Of a DNA stretch of 64,000 bases, positions 9,067-16,557 are shown in pieces. Origin of the DNA: Asticcacaulis endophyticus (lineage in GTDB: Bacteria; Pseudomonadota; Alphaproteobacteria; Caulobacterales; Caulobacteraceae); the NCBI RefSeq assembly GCF_014652575.1, contig NZ_BMZB01000004.1, positions 62,001 to 126,000 on the forward strand, written 5' to 3'. A program made the position numbers and the translations under genes. The notes under the pieces are model-generated. The model searched no databases, was not told where the DNA came from, and worked only from the letters and a program-made list of their open reading frames with translations. How positions within the stretch are numbered: the stretch's first letter is position 1; every line of letters starts with the position of its first letter.

Positions 9067-10681
9067 TTAGTTTGCTGAGCGCTTGATCGACGCGGGCCAT
9101 GACCTCATCCCATGAGGTCAGGTCGTGCGGCATAAAGGCTGTGGCCGCCGGATACCACGGATGGTGGACTTGCCCCATCTGAACCCAGTTGTTCGGTGAG
9201 GTGATGATCCATGTCCGTGCCCCCGCCGCCGCCGCGATATTGGTTGTGGCGTTGGCCGGCCCCAGCGTCAGGTCAAGCGCACATGTCAGCGCACACAAAT
9301 CATCCAGATCGTCCTTAAGGTCGATACCGGGCGGCGTGATGATCTTAAAACCGCACGCGGCGGCAGCGTCCAGTTCCGCGCGGGCATCGCCATATTGCAG
9401 GGAAATGACGGTAATATCGTCACGCTTAAGTAGGATTTCCCAGTCATCGAACGGTGAGTAATAGCGCTCACGAATGATATCGGTTTTTAAGCTTTTCCAC
9501 AAAATACCAACCTTGGGGCGGTTATCCAGACGGTTCAGCCATGCCCGCCAGTGTTCTATGCGTGCCGGATCGGGCTTGAGATAGGCATTGTGCGCCGGGA
9601 AATCGGCAGGAGTTGACCGGTAGGTGGCGCAAAAATCTGCCATCAGGGCCCACTGATCGACAGGCGTTTGCGCTTCATCAAAGCCGTCAAAATGGCGGCT
9701 GATGCGGCCATCCTCGCGCCGGGTACGGTGGGCATAGACTTTGGCTTTGGGAAACGCGCGCGCAAATAAGCTGACGAGACGTGGCTCAACCCCAAGTCTC
9801 AGCAGACTTTCATCACCCAGATCGCGAATGACATCCGGCAAAAGCGTGCCGAACAGGATTTCATCGCCCAGACCCTGTTCCGCCGACACAAACAAACGCT
9901 TTTCCGTCAAAGATTTACCGGGGTGCCAGCGCGGCGCCGTGAACGGGTAATGGACCTCCATCGCCGTGCCGGTTTTGTGACGGGCTTCATACAGCGGCCA
10001 GGCGATGTCGGTTTTTCCGGCGCACAGGGCAATCTGCGCGGTTGTTAAGCGCACGCTGGCGATATTGGACGGATCGGAAAAGCCATCGATACAGGCAAAA
10101 AAGTCGCTCAGACTGCTGTCAAAATCGCCAAGTTCAGCATGGGCAATGCCGCGGTGGAAGCGGGCCTGATGGTTGTCCGGATCAAGCCGCAGCGCCTCAT
10201 CGAAAAAAGTCAAAGCGGTGTGCGGATCGTTCTTCGCGTTGACCACCGTACCCAGCACATTCCACAGTTCGCTGTCTTCGGGATGGGAACCGAGCGCGAT
10301 TTTCAGGCCGCCTATGGCGGCATCATATTTCATCTGCTGGCGCTGGCTGGCGGCCAGACCGGCGATCGCGGCGACATTATCGGGTTCGGCCTGCACCACA
10401 AAGCGGTACAGCTTTTCAGCCATGTCCATCTGATCCAGCCGGAAGGCCAGCCTCGCCAGATCATGCACAATATCAGACGGCGGTGGTGACGACAGGCGTG
10501 CCAGCAAATCTTGATAGGTATCAAAGGCTTCGGGCAGGCGGTTCTGTCGCTCCAGTGCCAGCGCCAGATAGCGTCTGACCTCCATATCGTCGGGCTTTAG
10601 CGACAGATGCACCCGCGCCAGAGCCTCGGCCCTGGCCCAATCTCCGGCGGCGATGCTGTCGGTCAACGGATCGGGTTTCAT
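9044..10681 (-). CDS. TPR/GT-B protein, FlmG-like flagellin glycosyltransferase (second copy)
   Basis: A 545-residue protein with two parts. Residues about 1-220 are tetratricopeptide repeats (AEALARVHLSLKPDDMEVRR, SELWNVLGTVVNAKNDPHTA, ALRLDPDNHQARFHRGIAHA). Residues about 270-540 are a GT-B-like domain (VSAEQGLGDEILFGTLLPD, VGILWKSLKTD, SLQYGDARAEL, LDLTLGPANATTNIAAAAGA). This order is that of Caulobacter FlmG, whose TPR part binds flagellins and whose GT-B part adds pseudaminic acid. It is a paralogue of the next gene upstream and overlaps that gene's stop by 4 bases (ATGA), so the two are probably translationally coupled. It could instead glycosylate another surface protein. Confidence 0.8.
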   Translation of the reverse strand: MKPDPLTDSIAAGDWARAEALARVHLSLKPDDMEVRRYLALALERQNRLPEAFDTYQDLLARLSSPPPSDIVHDLARLAFRLDQMDMAEKLYRFVVQAEPDNVAAIAGLAASQRQQMKYDAAIGGLKIALGSHPEDSELWNVLGTVVNAKNDPHTALTFFDEALRLDPDNHQARFHRGIAHAELGDFDSSLSDFFACIDGFSDPSNIASVRLTTAQIALCAGKTDIAWPLYEARHKTGTAMEVHYPFTAPRWHPGKSLTEKRLFVSAEQGLGDEILFGTLLPDVIRDLGDESLLRLGVEPRLVSLFARAFPKAKVYAHRTRREDGRISRHFDGFDEAQTPVDQWALMADFCATYRSTPADFPAHNAYLKPDPARIEHWRAWLNRLDNRPKVGILWKSLKTDIIRERYYSPFDDWEILLKRDDITVISLQYGDARAELDAAAACGFKIITPPGIDLKDDLDDLCALTCALDLTLGPANATTNIAAAAGARTWIITSPNNWVQMGQVHHPWYPAATAFMPHDLTSWDEVMARVDQALSKLINAPYRD

Positions 10682-12534
10682 AAGGCTTTTGTGGGGGCCT
10701 GAGCGCGCGTCTTGGCCGGGATCAGATCGTCGATCAAGGCCTGTTTCATCTGACCCAGCGCATCCCCCCAGTCATTAAGCACAGCGGGGGCAAACACACG
10801 GGCGGTCGGGTAGAACGGGTAATGGTCGGTGCCCAGACACAGCCAGGCGCTGCGGAACGGTATCGACATCCAGATCGTCGCACCCGCTCCGGCGGCGATA
10901 TTGCTGGTGGCGTTGGAAGGACCCATGACGGTATCAAGTGCGCAACACAGGGCACATAGGTCGTCAAGATCAGCTTTCAGGTCAATGCCTGGCGGGTTCC
11001 AGATGCGTAAACCCGACGCTTCGGCTTCGGCCAGTTCGGCGGTGACATCGCCGTATTGAAGGTTGACGAACGTAACACCCTCAGTGGCGATAACCTCTTT
11101 CCAAGTCTCAAACGGCGAATAATAACGATCGCGGCGGGAGTGTTTAATCAATGATTTCCATAGGATGCCCGCCTTGGGCTCAGGCCCCAGCCTGTCCAAT
11201 TCTGCCCGCCAGTAAGCTACCCGATCCGGGTCTGGCGTCAGGAAAACATTTGTGGCCGGAAAATCACTAAGCGACCGGCGGTATCGTTTCAGCAAATCGC
11301 CCATCATCGCCCAGCAATCGATGCTGCCCGCGTCGGTCAGGTCGGGGAACAGGCGCACCACCCGGCCTTTGTGCTTGGTGGTGTGATGTTTAATAACGCT
11401 GGCGTCGGGAAAGGAGCGCGCAAACAGGCTGACCAGGCGCGGTTCAACGGCAATGGTAAGCTTCCCGTCTGGGCCGATATCGCGGATCAGATCGGGCAGG
11501 AGCGAGGCAAACAGCACCTCATCGCCCAGCCCCTGTTCGGCGGACACAAGAACATGCTTACCCGCCACATCAGTATCAGGCGTCCATTTGGGCCGGTCGA
11601 TCAGGAAAAGGATCTTCTCAGGCGTACCTTCCTTGATGCGACCGTCATAATAGTCCCAGGCCACATCGAAATTATTGAGCACAGCATTAATAAACGTGAT
11701 CGACAGGCGGCAGGTATATATATTGAGCGGATCATCAAACAGCGGCAGTGCCCGCATCAGATGCTCCAACGCCTGCTCATAATGCCCCAAAAGCCCCAGT
11801 GCATTGCCCAGATTATAGAGCGCATGGACATGTTTGGGATTGAATTTCAGGGCTTCCTGATAAAAGATGATCGAGGTATCGACGTCGCCCTGAGTGTTGA
11901 CGACGGTGCCCAGCGCATTCCACAGTTGCGGGTCCTGCGGGTTCAGGCCTATGGCGGTGCGTAAAACCTCAATGGCGTCCTCATACCGGCTGGCTTCGCG
12001 CAGGGCGGTCGCCAGATTGTTGGCCGCTTCGGTATTGTCGGGCTCGATCCGAAGCACGAAAGTGAAGAATTTTTCGGCAATATCCGGATATTCCATCCGC
12101 ACTGCCAGCCGTCCTAGGTCATTGGTGACCGGAACATTGTTGGGCATGAGCTTAAGGGCGGCTTCGTAACAGGCAAATGCCCCTGCCAGATCGCCTGATT
12201 TTTCGCGCGATATGGCTAAGATATGCCAGGCTTCGCCGCTTTTTTCATCAACCTCCAGCGCCTGAATAGCCAATTCCGCGCCCGCCTGCCAGTCGCTTTT
12301 TTTCAGGGCGGTCAAAGCGGCCTTAAGCAGCGTCAGGGTTTGTTTCAGGCGGGCATGGTCGGCGGCGACATCAAGCCGTGCCAGGGCTGCGCGGGAACTG
12401 GCATCGCCCAGAAGCGACGATGAGGGACGCATATCAAACGCCGGAACAAACGCAGGCGCGTCATCAGTTATACCACTTGCCGCCAGTGGATTTGGCTGTG
12501 GTGGCGGGTTTTGCTCAAAGCTACGCTTAACCAT
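10678..12534 (-). CDS. flmG: TPR/GT-B protein, FlmG-like flagellin glycosyltransferase (first copy)
   Basis: A 618-residue cytoplasmic protein with a disordered Pro-rich start (residues 1-35), several TPR units at about 60-290 (AELAIQALEVDEKSGEAWHI, PDNTEAANNLATALREASRY, FNPKHVHALYNLGNALG), and a C-terminal GT-B-like half (VSAEQGLGDEVLFASLLPDL, AGILWKSL, LDTVMGPSNATSNIAAGAGA). The architecture and the position next to flbT, flaF and flagellins match Caulobacter FlmG, which glycosylates flagellin before export. Its ATG lies 2 bases from a palindromic element whose arm gives the only Shine-Dalgarno (AGGA, 8 bases before ATG). The symbol is tentative because the two copies are alike. A later ATG at 12432 is an alternative start. 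Confidence 0.8.
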   Translation of the reverse strand: MVKRSFEQNPPPQPNPLAASGITDDAPAFVPAFDMRPSSSLLGDASSRAALARLDVAADHARLKQTLTLLKAALTALKKSDWQAGAELAIQALEVDEKSGEAWHILAISREKSGDLAGAFACYEAALKLMPNNVPVTNDLGRLAVRMEYPDIAEKFFTFVLRIEPDNTEAANNLATALREASRYEDAIEVLRTAIGLNPQDPQLWNALGTVVNTQGDVDTSIIFYQEALKFNPKHVHALYNLGNALGLLGHYEQALEHLMRALPLFDDPLNIYTCRLSITFINAVLNNFDVAWDYYDGRIKEGTPEKILFLIDRPKWTPDTDVAGKHVLVSAEQGLGDEVLFASLLPDLIRDIGPDGKLTIAVEPRLVSLFARSFPDASVIKHHTTKHKGRVVRLFPDLTDAGSIDCWAMMGDLLKRYRRSLSDFPATNVFLTPDPDRVAYWRAELDRLGPEPKAGILWKSLIKHSRRDRYYSPFETWKEVIATEGVTFVNLQYGDVTAELAEAEASGLRIWNPPGIDLKADLDDLCALCCALDTVMGPSNATSNIAAGAGATIWMSIPFRSAWLCLGTDHYPFYPTARVFAPAVLNDWGDALGQMKQALIDDLIPAKTRAQAPTKAL

Positions 12535-12536
12535 GA

Positions 12537-12611
12537 CTAGTGTCCTGAGTCTGAAATTCGCCTCATGCCTATATCAACCTCAAGCGAATTTCAGATTCAA
12601 CAGGACACTAG
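12537..12611. repeat. CTAG-bounded palindromic element 1 (75 bp)
   Basis: The element is a nested inverted repeat. The outer 11-bp arms CTAGTGTCCTG (12537-12547) and CAGGACACTAG (12601-12611) enclose inner 11-bp arms CTGAAATTCGC (12551-12561) and GCGAATTTCAG (12584-12594), with a 22-base apical loop. It lies 2 bases upstream of the flmG start and supplies the AGGA ribosome-binding site within its outer arm. It has the same plan as the next element but a different sequence. It may be a small mobile palindrome (MITE or REP-like), and no transposase is present. Confidence 0.8.
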
Positions 12612-12623
12612 AAATTAATAAAC

Positions 12624-12701
12624 CTAGTATCGTTCTGAATTCGAAGTTCGCTGTAGCACCTGGATATCGAAATCAGGCGAACTTCGAATTCACGATACTA
12701 G
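12624..12701. repeat. CTAG-bounded palindromic element 2 (78 bp)
   Basis: Second nested palindrome, 12 bases from the first. Outer 9-bp arms CTAGTATCG (12624-12632) and CGATACTAG (12693-12701) enclose perfect 15-bp inner arms GAATTCGAAGTTCGC (12637-12651) and GCGAACTTCGAATTC (12677-12691), with a 25-base loop. Both elements start and end in CTAG, and their inner stems close with TTCGC/GCGAA. They occupy about half of the 322-base region between the divergent flmG and flbT genes. An 18-base near copy of the left end lies at 61064-61081. Confidence 0.8.
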
Positions 12702-12809
12702 CTCCGCGGGGTTTGTCATGGCAGTGTGGATACAGGGATTCGCCTTAAGCCCGTCTTTAAATTACGATTTTGGGACAGCGTGAACCTGATATTAACCCGG
12801 TCGGGGGTA

Positions 12810-12825
12810 GAATCTGAAAAGATTC
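12810..12825 (+). promoter_or_regulatory. Palindrome with two GANTC sites upstream of flbT
   Basis: GAATCTGAAAAGATTC is a 6-bp inverted repeat around GAAA and contains GAATC (12810-12814) and GATTC (12821-12825), both CcrM-type GANTC methylation targets. It lies 32 bases before the flbT ATG, in a promoter or leader position. A role in cell-cycle timing is inferred. Confidence 0.4.
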
Positions 12826-12856
12826 GCACCGGCTTCAAGTGTAAGGAAAGCCTTTC

Positions 12857-13252
12857 ATGCCTTTGAAACTGTCTCTGAAGCCCGGAGAGAAGTTCGTTTT
12901 AAATGGCGCCGTTGTGCAAAACGGGGATCGCCGCTGTTCGCTGATCCTGCAAAATAAAGCCTCGGTCTTACGTGAAAAAGACATCATGCAGGAGCATGAG
13001 GCCACGTCTCCGGCCCGCCATATCTATTTCCCCGTCATGATGATGTATCTCGATGAGGCGGGGGCTGACCGTTATTATGATGAGTTTCTGCGCCGCATGA
13101 CCGAGTTCATGGGGGTCGTGTCTCAGGCGGCCGTTCTGGCGGAATGTGTGACGGTTTCCAAAAGCATTATGGCGCGTGAGTATTACAAGGCCCTGATGGG
13201 CTGCCGTAAGCTTGTCGACTTTGAGGATGCACTTTTAGGGGCTAAAGAGTAA
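12857..13252 (+). CDS. flbT: Flagellin mRNA regulator FlbT
   Basis: A 131-residue cytoplasmic protein typical of alphaproteobacterial FlbT (MPLKLSLKPGEKFVLNGAVV, LILQNKASVLREKDIM, ARHIYFPVMMMYLD). In Caulobacter, FlbT binds the 5' leader of flagellin mRNA and shuts down its translation and stability until the hook is complete, working with the partner FlaF. ATG 12857 has AAGGAAAG upstream. The stop is followed 4 bases later by flaF, so the two form an operon, read towards the flagellin genes and divergently from the FlmG-like pair. Confidence 0.95.
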   Translation: MPLKLSLKPGEKFVLNGAVVQNGDRRCSLILQNKASVLREKDIMQEHEATSPARHIYFPVMMMYLDEAGADRYYDEFLRRMTEFMGVVSQAAVLAECVTVSKSIMAREYYKALMGCRKLVDFEDALLGAKE

Positions 13253-13256
13253 ATAG

Positions 13257-13676
13257 ATGTCACTTCAGGCGTATCAGAGAACGGCCGCACGCGCGGAAGA
13301 TCCTCGTCAAACCGAATACCGGCTGTTTGGTCAGGTAACGCGCGCGCTTCTGGAAGCGGAAGCTACCGATACGTCTAATTTTCAGGTGCGCATTCATGCG
13401 CTCGACTGGAACCGGCGCATGTGGTCGGTGTTCGGCATGGACTGCGCATCGCCGACCAATGGTCTTCCCGAAGCCTTGCGCGCGCAGATTATCTCCCTGT
13501 CGATCTGGGTGTCGAAGCACACCTCTTTGGTTATGCGTAACAAAGAAGAGATAGCGCCTCTGATTGAGGTCAATCGCATCATCATGCAGGGTTTGATGCC
13601 GCAAATTCAGGCGGCGCCGGCCGCTAATCCGACCGATGCGGCCTTTGCCAATCGTGTGCGCGGCTCGTTAGGCTGA
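13257..13676 (+). CDS. flaF: Flagellin synthesis/secretion partner FlaF
   Basis: A 139-residue protein of the FlaF family (LQAYQRTAARAEDPRQTEYR, ALDWNRRMWSVFGMDC, ALRAQIISLSIWVSKHTSLV). In Caulobacter, FlaF is needed for flagellin synthesis or secretion and opposes FlbT; the two proteins connect flagellin export to translation. It begins 4 bases after flbT and ends 250 bases before the first flagellin start, with a sigma-54 promoter in that gap. The last 15-20 residues (PAANPTDAAFANRVRGSLG) are a variable tail. Confidence 0.95.
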   Translation: MSLQAYQRTAARAEDPRQTEYRLFGQVTRALLEAEATDTSNFQVRIHALDWNRRMWSVFGMDCASPTNGLPEALRAQIISLSIWVSKHTSLVMRNKEEIAPLIEVNRIIMQGLMPQIQAAPAANPTDAAFANRVRGSLG

Positions 13677-13831
13677 TTTAGCCGGGTTCTTGTGCGGTTA
13701 ATATTGCCTTTAGGATGATTTTGCCTAGGCATTAAGATTTGAACGGCGGGAGTCATATGATTCTCGCCGTTTTCAATTTAAAAATATCCATAAAATTCAA
13801 TTGTATAAATAATTAACGACGGCGTCCTGCG

Positions 13832-13848
13832 CTGGCATCGGCATTGCT
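13832..13848 (+). promoter_or_regulatory. Sigma-54 promoter of flagellin gene 1
   Basis: CTGGCATCGGCATTGCT has the -24 GG and -12 GC exactly 10 bases apart, close to the TGGCAC-N5-TTGC consensus. It lies about 80 bases before the flagellin ATG at 13927, which leaves an mRNA leader of roughly 65-70 bases that FlbT could target. It also shows that the in-frame ATG at 13849 cannot be the start. Confidence 0.85.
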
Positions 13849-13926
13849 ATGTCTAAGTTAAGCCAAAATGGCTTTTCGGCAAAATCGCCGCGCAAAATCC
13901 CCGACCAGAATGGAAAGGAACACCCG

Positions 13927-14760
13927 ATGTCTAATGTATCGGTCAATACCAACGTGGGCGCAATGATCGCGCTCCAAAACCTGAACAGAACGAATAAGGA
14001 TCTTTCGGAAACCCAGAACCGCATTAATACCGGCCTGAAGGTCGCCAGCGCGAAGGACAATGGTGCGGTCTATGCGATTGCTCAAAGTCAGCGCGCCGAC
14101 GTCGCAGCGCTCGGAGCGGTTTCAGACTCGCTTAACCGTGCCATGTCCGCTGTGGATGTGGCTATGGCGGCGGGTGAGGGGATTTCGGATATCCTTACCC
14201 AAATGAAGGAGTTAGCTCTATCAGCTTCGGATACCGGTCTTGATACGGTCAGCCGTGACGCCCTGAAGGAAGATTTTCAGTCGTTGCGTGACCAGATCAA
14301 GAAGACGATTTCGAATGCGGTCTTCAATGGCATCAATCTGATCGAGGCGGGCGCTGACGGTATCAATGCGTTGGCTTCGGCGGATGGGGTGAATAAGCTG
14401 ACGGTGGCAGCGCAGGATCTTTCCCTTGGCGGAACTATTCTGTCTCTGGCGTCAGATGCGACCTTCTCGACAGCTTCGTCGGCGAGTGGTTTGCTGTCTA
14501 CCCTGGATAGCTCCGTTAAGAACGTATCCCTGGCGCTCGCACGTCTAGGGACATCGTCAAAGTCTCTGGAGGCTCATTCTACGTTCGTTTCAAAACTTGT
14601 CGATTCCATGGAAGCGGGTATCGGAAACCTCGTGGATGCCGACATGGCCAAGGAAAGCGCAAAGCTCACCGCGCTGCAAACCAAGCAGCAGTTGGGTATA
14701 CAGGCTCTTTCTATTGCCAATCAGGCGCCACAGACGATCCTCAGTCTGTTCCAGGGCTAA
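13927..14760 (+). CDS. Flagellin (copy 1)
   Basis: A 277-residue flagellin, the length of Caulobacter FljK/FljL-type proteins with only D0/D1 domains and a small central part. The N-terminal core is VSVNTNVGAMIALQNLNRTN and RINTGLKVASAKDNGAVYAI, and the C-terminal core is GIGNLVDADMAKESAKLTAL and ALSIANQAPQTILSLFQG. It is exported without a signal peptide by the flagellar type III system to form the filament. ATG 13927 is chosen because of the GGAAAGGAA ribosome-binding site and the sigma-54 promoter at 13832. It is the likely substrate of the FlmG-like enzymes and is followed by a hairpin. Confidence 0.95.
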   Translation: MSNVSVNTNVGAMIALQNLNRTNKDLSETQNRINTGLKVASAKDNGAVYAIAQSQRADVAALGAVSDSLNRAMSAVDVAMAAGEGISDILTQMKELALSASDTGLDTVSRDALKEDFQSLRDQIKKTISNAVFNGINLIEAGADGINALASADGVNKLTVAAQDLSLGGTILSLASDATFSTASSASGLLSTLDSSVKNVSLALARLGTSSKSLEAHSTFVSKLVDSMEAGIGNLVDADMAKESAKLTALQTKQQLGIQALSIANQAPQTILSLFQG

Positions 14761-14768
14761 TCGCATTG

Positions 14769-14812
14769 GCCGGAGCGGGGCGGCACTTGCCGTCTCCTCC
14801 GGCAGCCTTTTC
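14769..14812 (+). terminator. Probable terminator after flagellin 1
   Basis: GCCGGAG (14769-14775) pairs with CTCCGGC (14797-14803), with CGGCACTTGCCG folding inside, then a short CCTTTT tract. The hairpin begins 9 bases after the flagellin stop. Confidence 0.65.
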
Positions 14813-14955
14813 AGGTGGCATATTTTGCCGCCCTGGGCAAATATTGCCTATTCGCCAGGTCTTGACCGGCAAAAATTACCACTAAAATGTATAATTAACA
14901 AAGCTATAACGCTTATATTTCATAGGTTTGCGTAAGTTTTCTTCCTTCGCGGCCT

Positions 14956-14972
14956 TTGGCGCGGCCTTTGCA
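14956..14972 (+). promoter_or_regulatory. Sigma-54 promoter of flagellin gene 2
   Basis: TTGGCGCGGCCTTTGCA has GG and GC separated by 10 bases, matching the -24/-12 element, with the TTTGCA end typical of flagellin promoters. It lies 73 bases before the -12 to ATG distance ends at 15045, giving a leader of about 60 bases. Confidence 0.85.
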
Positions 14973-15044
14973 TCCTTCAGCTCAGGCAAAATGCCGCCAG
15001 CAGACAAAATGTCGCTGGTTACATCTATTAGAAGGAATAGAATC

Positions 15045-15875
15045 ATGGCGCTCAATAGCGTTAACACGAACGTCGGTGCAGCAATTGCTCTGCAAAACCT
15101 CAACAAAACCAATTCGCAACTTGCCACCACTCAGGAGCGTATCAATACGGGCCTGAAAGTCGGTTCGGCCAAGGACAACGGCGCTATCTTTGCTATCGCG
15201 CAAAGCCAGCGTTCGGAAGTCAGCGCGCTGAACGCTGTTTCGGAATCGCTGTCACGCGGCCAATCGGTCGTTGACGTGTCCATGGCAGCCGGTGAATCGG
15301 TTTCCGACATGCTTACGCAGTTGAAGGAAAAGGCTCTGGCGGCTTCGGACACCGGCCTTGACACCACCAGCCGCGACGCTCTGAAGGAAGACTTTGCGTC
15401 TATCCGCGATCAGATCAAAAAAACCCTCACTAACGCCACTTTCAACGGGATCAACCTGGTTGATGGTTCGGATGCCGACATTAAGGCACTGGCTAACGCC
15501 AGCGGTTCGAGCACGTTGACGGTTTCTGGTCAGAACATGTCTTTGGGCGGTTCTGTCATCACCTTGGCAACGAACGCTACCTTCGCTACGGCGTCGTCAG
15601 CGGGTGCCCTGCTGGCAACGATTGATGCGTCTATCAAGAACGTGTCGACCTCTCTGTCGAAGCTGGGTACATCGTCCAAGGCGCTTGAAAACCATGCAGG
15701 CTTCGTTTCGAAGCTTCAGGATGCCATGGAAGCCGGTATTGGTAACCTTGTCGATGCCGACATGGCCAAGGAAAGTGCTAAACTGCAAGCTCTGCAAACC
15801 AAGCAGCAGCTCGGCATTCAGGCGCTCTCGATCGCCAACCAGTCGACTTCGACTGTTTTGAGCTTGTTCCGTTAA
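15045..15875 (+). CDS. Flagellin (copy 2)
   Basis: A 276-residue flagellin, closely related to copy 1 (LNSVNTNVGAAIALQNLNKT, RINTGLKVGSAKDNGAIFAI, GIGNLVDADMAKESAKLQAL, ending ALSIANQSTSTVLSLFR). It is predicted to be a filament subunit exported by the flagellar apparatus. ATG 15045 is chosen over the in-frame upstream codon at 14928 because the sigma-54 promoter (14956-14972) lies between them and AGAAGGAA precedes it. Codon use is heavily biased to C/G-ending synonyms, as expected for a highly made protein. It is flanked by its own promoter and terminator, so it is monocistronic. Confidence 0.95.
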   Translation: MALNSVNTNVGAAIALQNLNKTNSQLATTQERINTGLKVGSAKDNGAIFAIAQSQRSEVSALNAVSESLSRGQSVVDVSMAAGESVSDMLTQLKEKALAASDTGLDTTSRDALKEDFASIRDQIKKTLTNATFNGINLVDGSDADIKALANASGSSTLTVSGQNMSLGGSVITLATNATFATASSAGALLATIDASIKNVSTSLSKLGTSSKALENHAGFVSKLQDAMEAGIGNLVDADMAKESAKLQALQTKQQLGIQALSIANQSTSTVLSLFR

Positions 15876-15880
15876 TCCGG

Positions 15881-15918
15881 AAGGGGAGGCGGGACCTGAA
15901 ATCCCGCCTTCCTCTCTC
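15881..15918 (+). terminator. Terminator after flagellin 2
   Basis: AGGCGGGA (15887-15894) pairs perfectly with TCCCGCCT (15902-15909) around a 7-base loop, followed by a pyrimidine-rich TCCTCTCTC tract. It begins within 12 bases of the stop codon. Confidence 0.75.
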
Positions 15919-16010
15919 ATTCAGGCCGCGGAACGCGCGGTCCAATCAGCAGAGGGCGTTTCACTCAGTTCCGTCGTTTTCGGGCCTCCCAAAGTGAAGC
16001 GTAGCAGGAG

Positions 16011-16358
16011 ATGATCAATAATGTATCAGGCGTACCTCAGGTTTCAGACGTAACTCCCGTCAAAGCTGTTCCTGATGTAGCCAGGGAAATGCCGCAGACT
16101 GTGCTGGCCAGTGCCGGCAAGAGTGCTGCGGATAACAAGGGCTCTTCTAAGGAATCCAAAAGTGATTCCATGGCCAAGCCTTTGGCCTATCAATTGAAGC
16201 TCGTGGTCGATGTCGATCCCGATACGGGCGATTTTGTCTATAAAGCCATTAATCGTCTTACCGGGCAGGTCGTAAGTCAGTTGCCGCGTAAAGAATTATT
16301 AGACATGAAAAACGACGCGAACTACCGCACAGGTTCTGTAATAAAAACAGATATTTAA
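16011..16358 (+). CDS. flaG: FlaG-like flagellar protein
   Basis: A 115-residue cytoplasmic protein with a disordered Ser/Lys-rich first half and a FlaG/YvyC-type C-terminal domain at residues about 60-105 (LKLVVDVDPDTGDFVYKAIN, RLTGQVVSQLPRKELLDM). This matches the family pattern FxVDxxTGxxVxKVIDxxTGEVIRQIP. FlaG proteins affect filament length or cap function in other bacteria. Its place between two flagellins supports the call. The Shine-Dalgarno AGGAG directly touches ATG 16011 with no spacer, so translation may be weak or the start may differ. Symbol by domain, not by proven orthology to Caulobacter flaG mutants. Confidence 0.75.
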   Translation: MINNVSGVPQVSDVTPVKAVPDVAREMPQTVLASAGKSAADNKGSSKESKSDSMAKPLAYQLKLVVDVDPDTGDFVYKAINRLTGQVVSQLPRKELLDMKNDANYRTGSVIKTDI

Positions 16359-16360
16359 GT

Positions 16361-16394
16361 AAAACACTTAAGCGTCATTATCGGGTGTTTTTTA
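16361..16394 (+). terminator. Probable terminator after flaG-like gene
   Basis: AAAACAC (16361-16367) pairs with GTGTTTT (16385-16391), followed by further T residues. A second small hairpin (CGTACGC/GCGTGCG) follows. The stem is A/U-rich, so confidence is moderate. Confidence 0.5.
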
Positions 16395-16557
16395 CCGTAC
16401 GCTGACTGGCGTGCGGATAAAGTCGTTGGTTAATATTAACCTTTTGCTTACCATAATTAATAAGACTGTGAGTCGCGCCGATTCCCTGTGCCGAAAATAC
16501 CGGCATATTAGGGTTCAGGTATTGGATCACGGAGCGCAGAATTATGGAGGTTAGGTC

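Noticed and set aside
16522..16538. Possible sigma-54 promoter TTGGATCACGGAGCGCA before flagellin 3
   Set aside because: It has GG and GC 10 bases apart, but transcription would start around 16548, within the Shine-Dalgarno region, so it cannot serve the gene. It also matches the consensus poorly.
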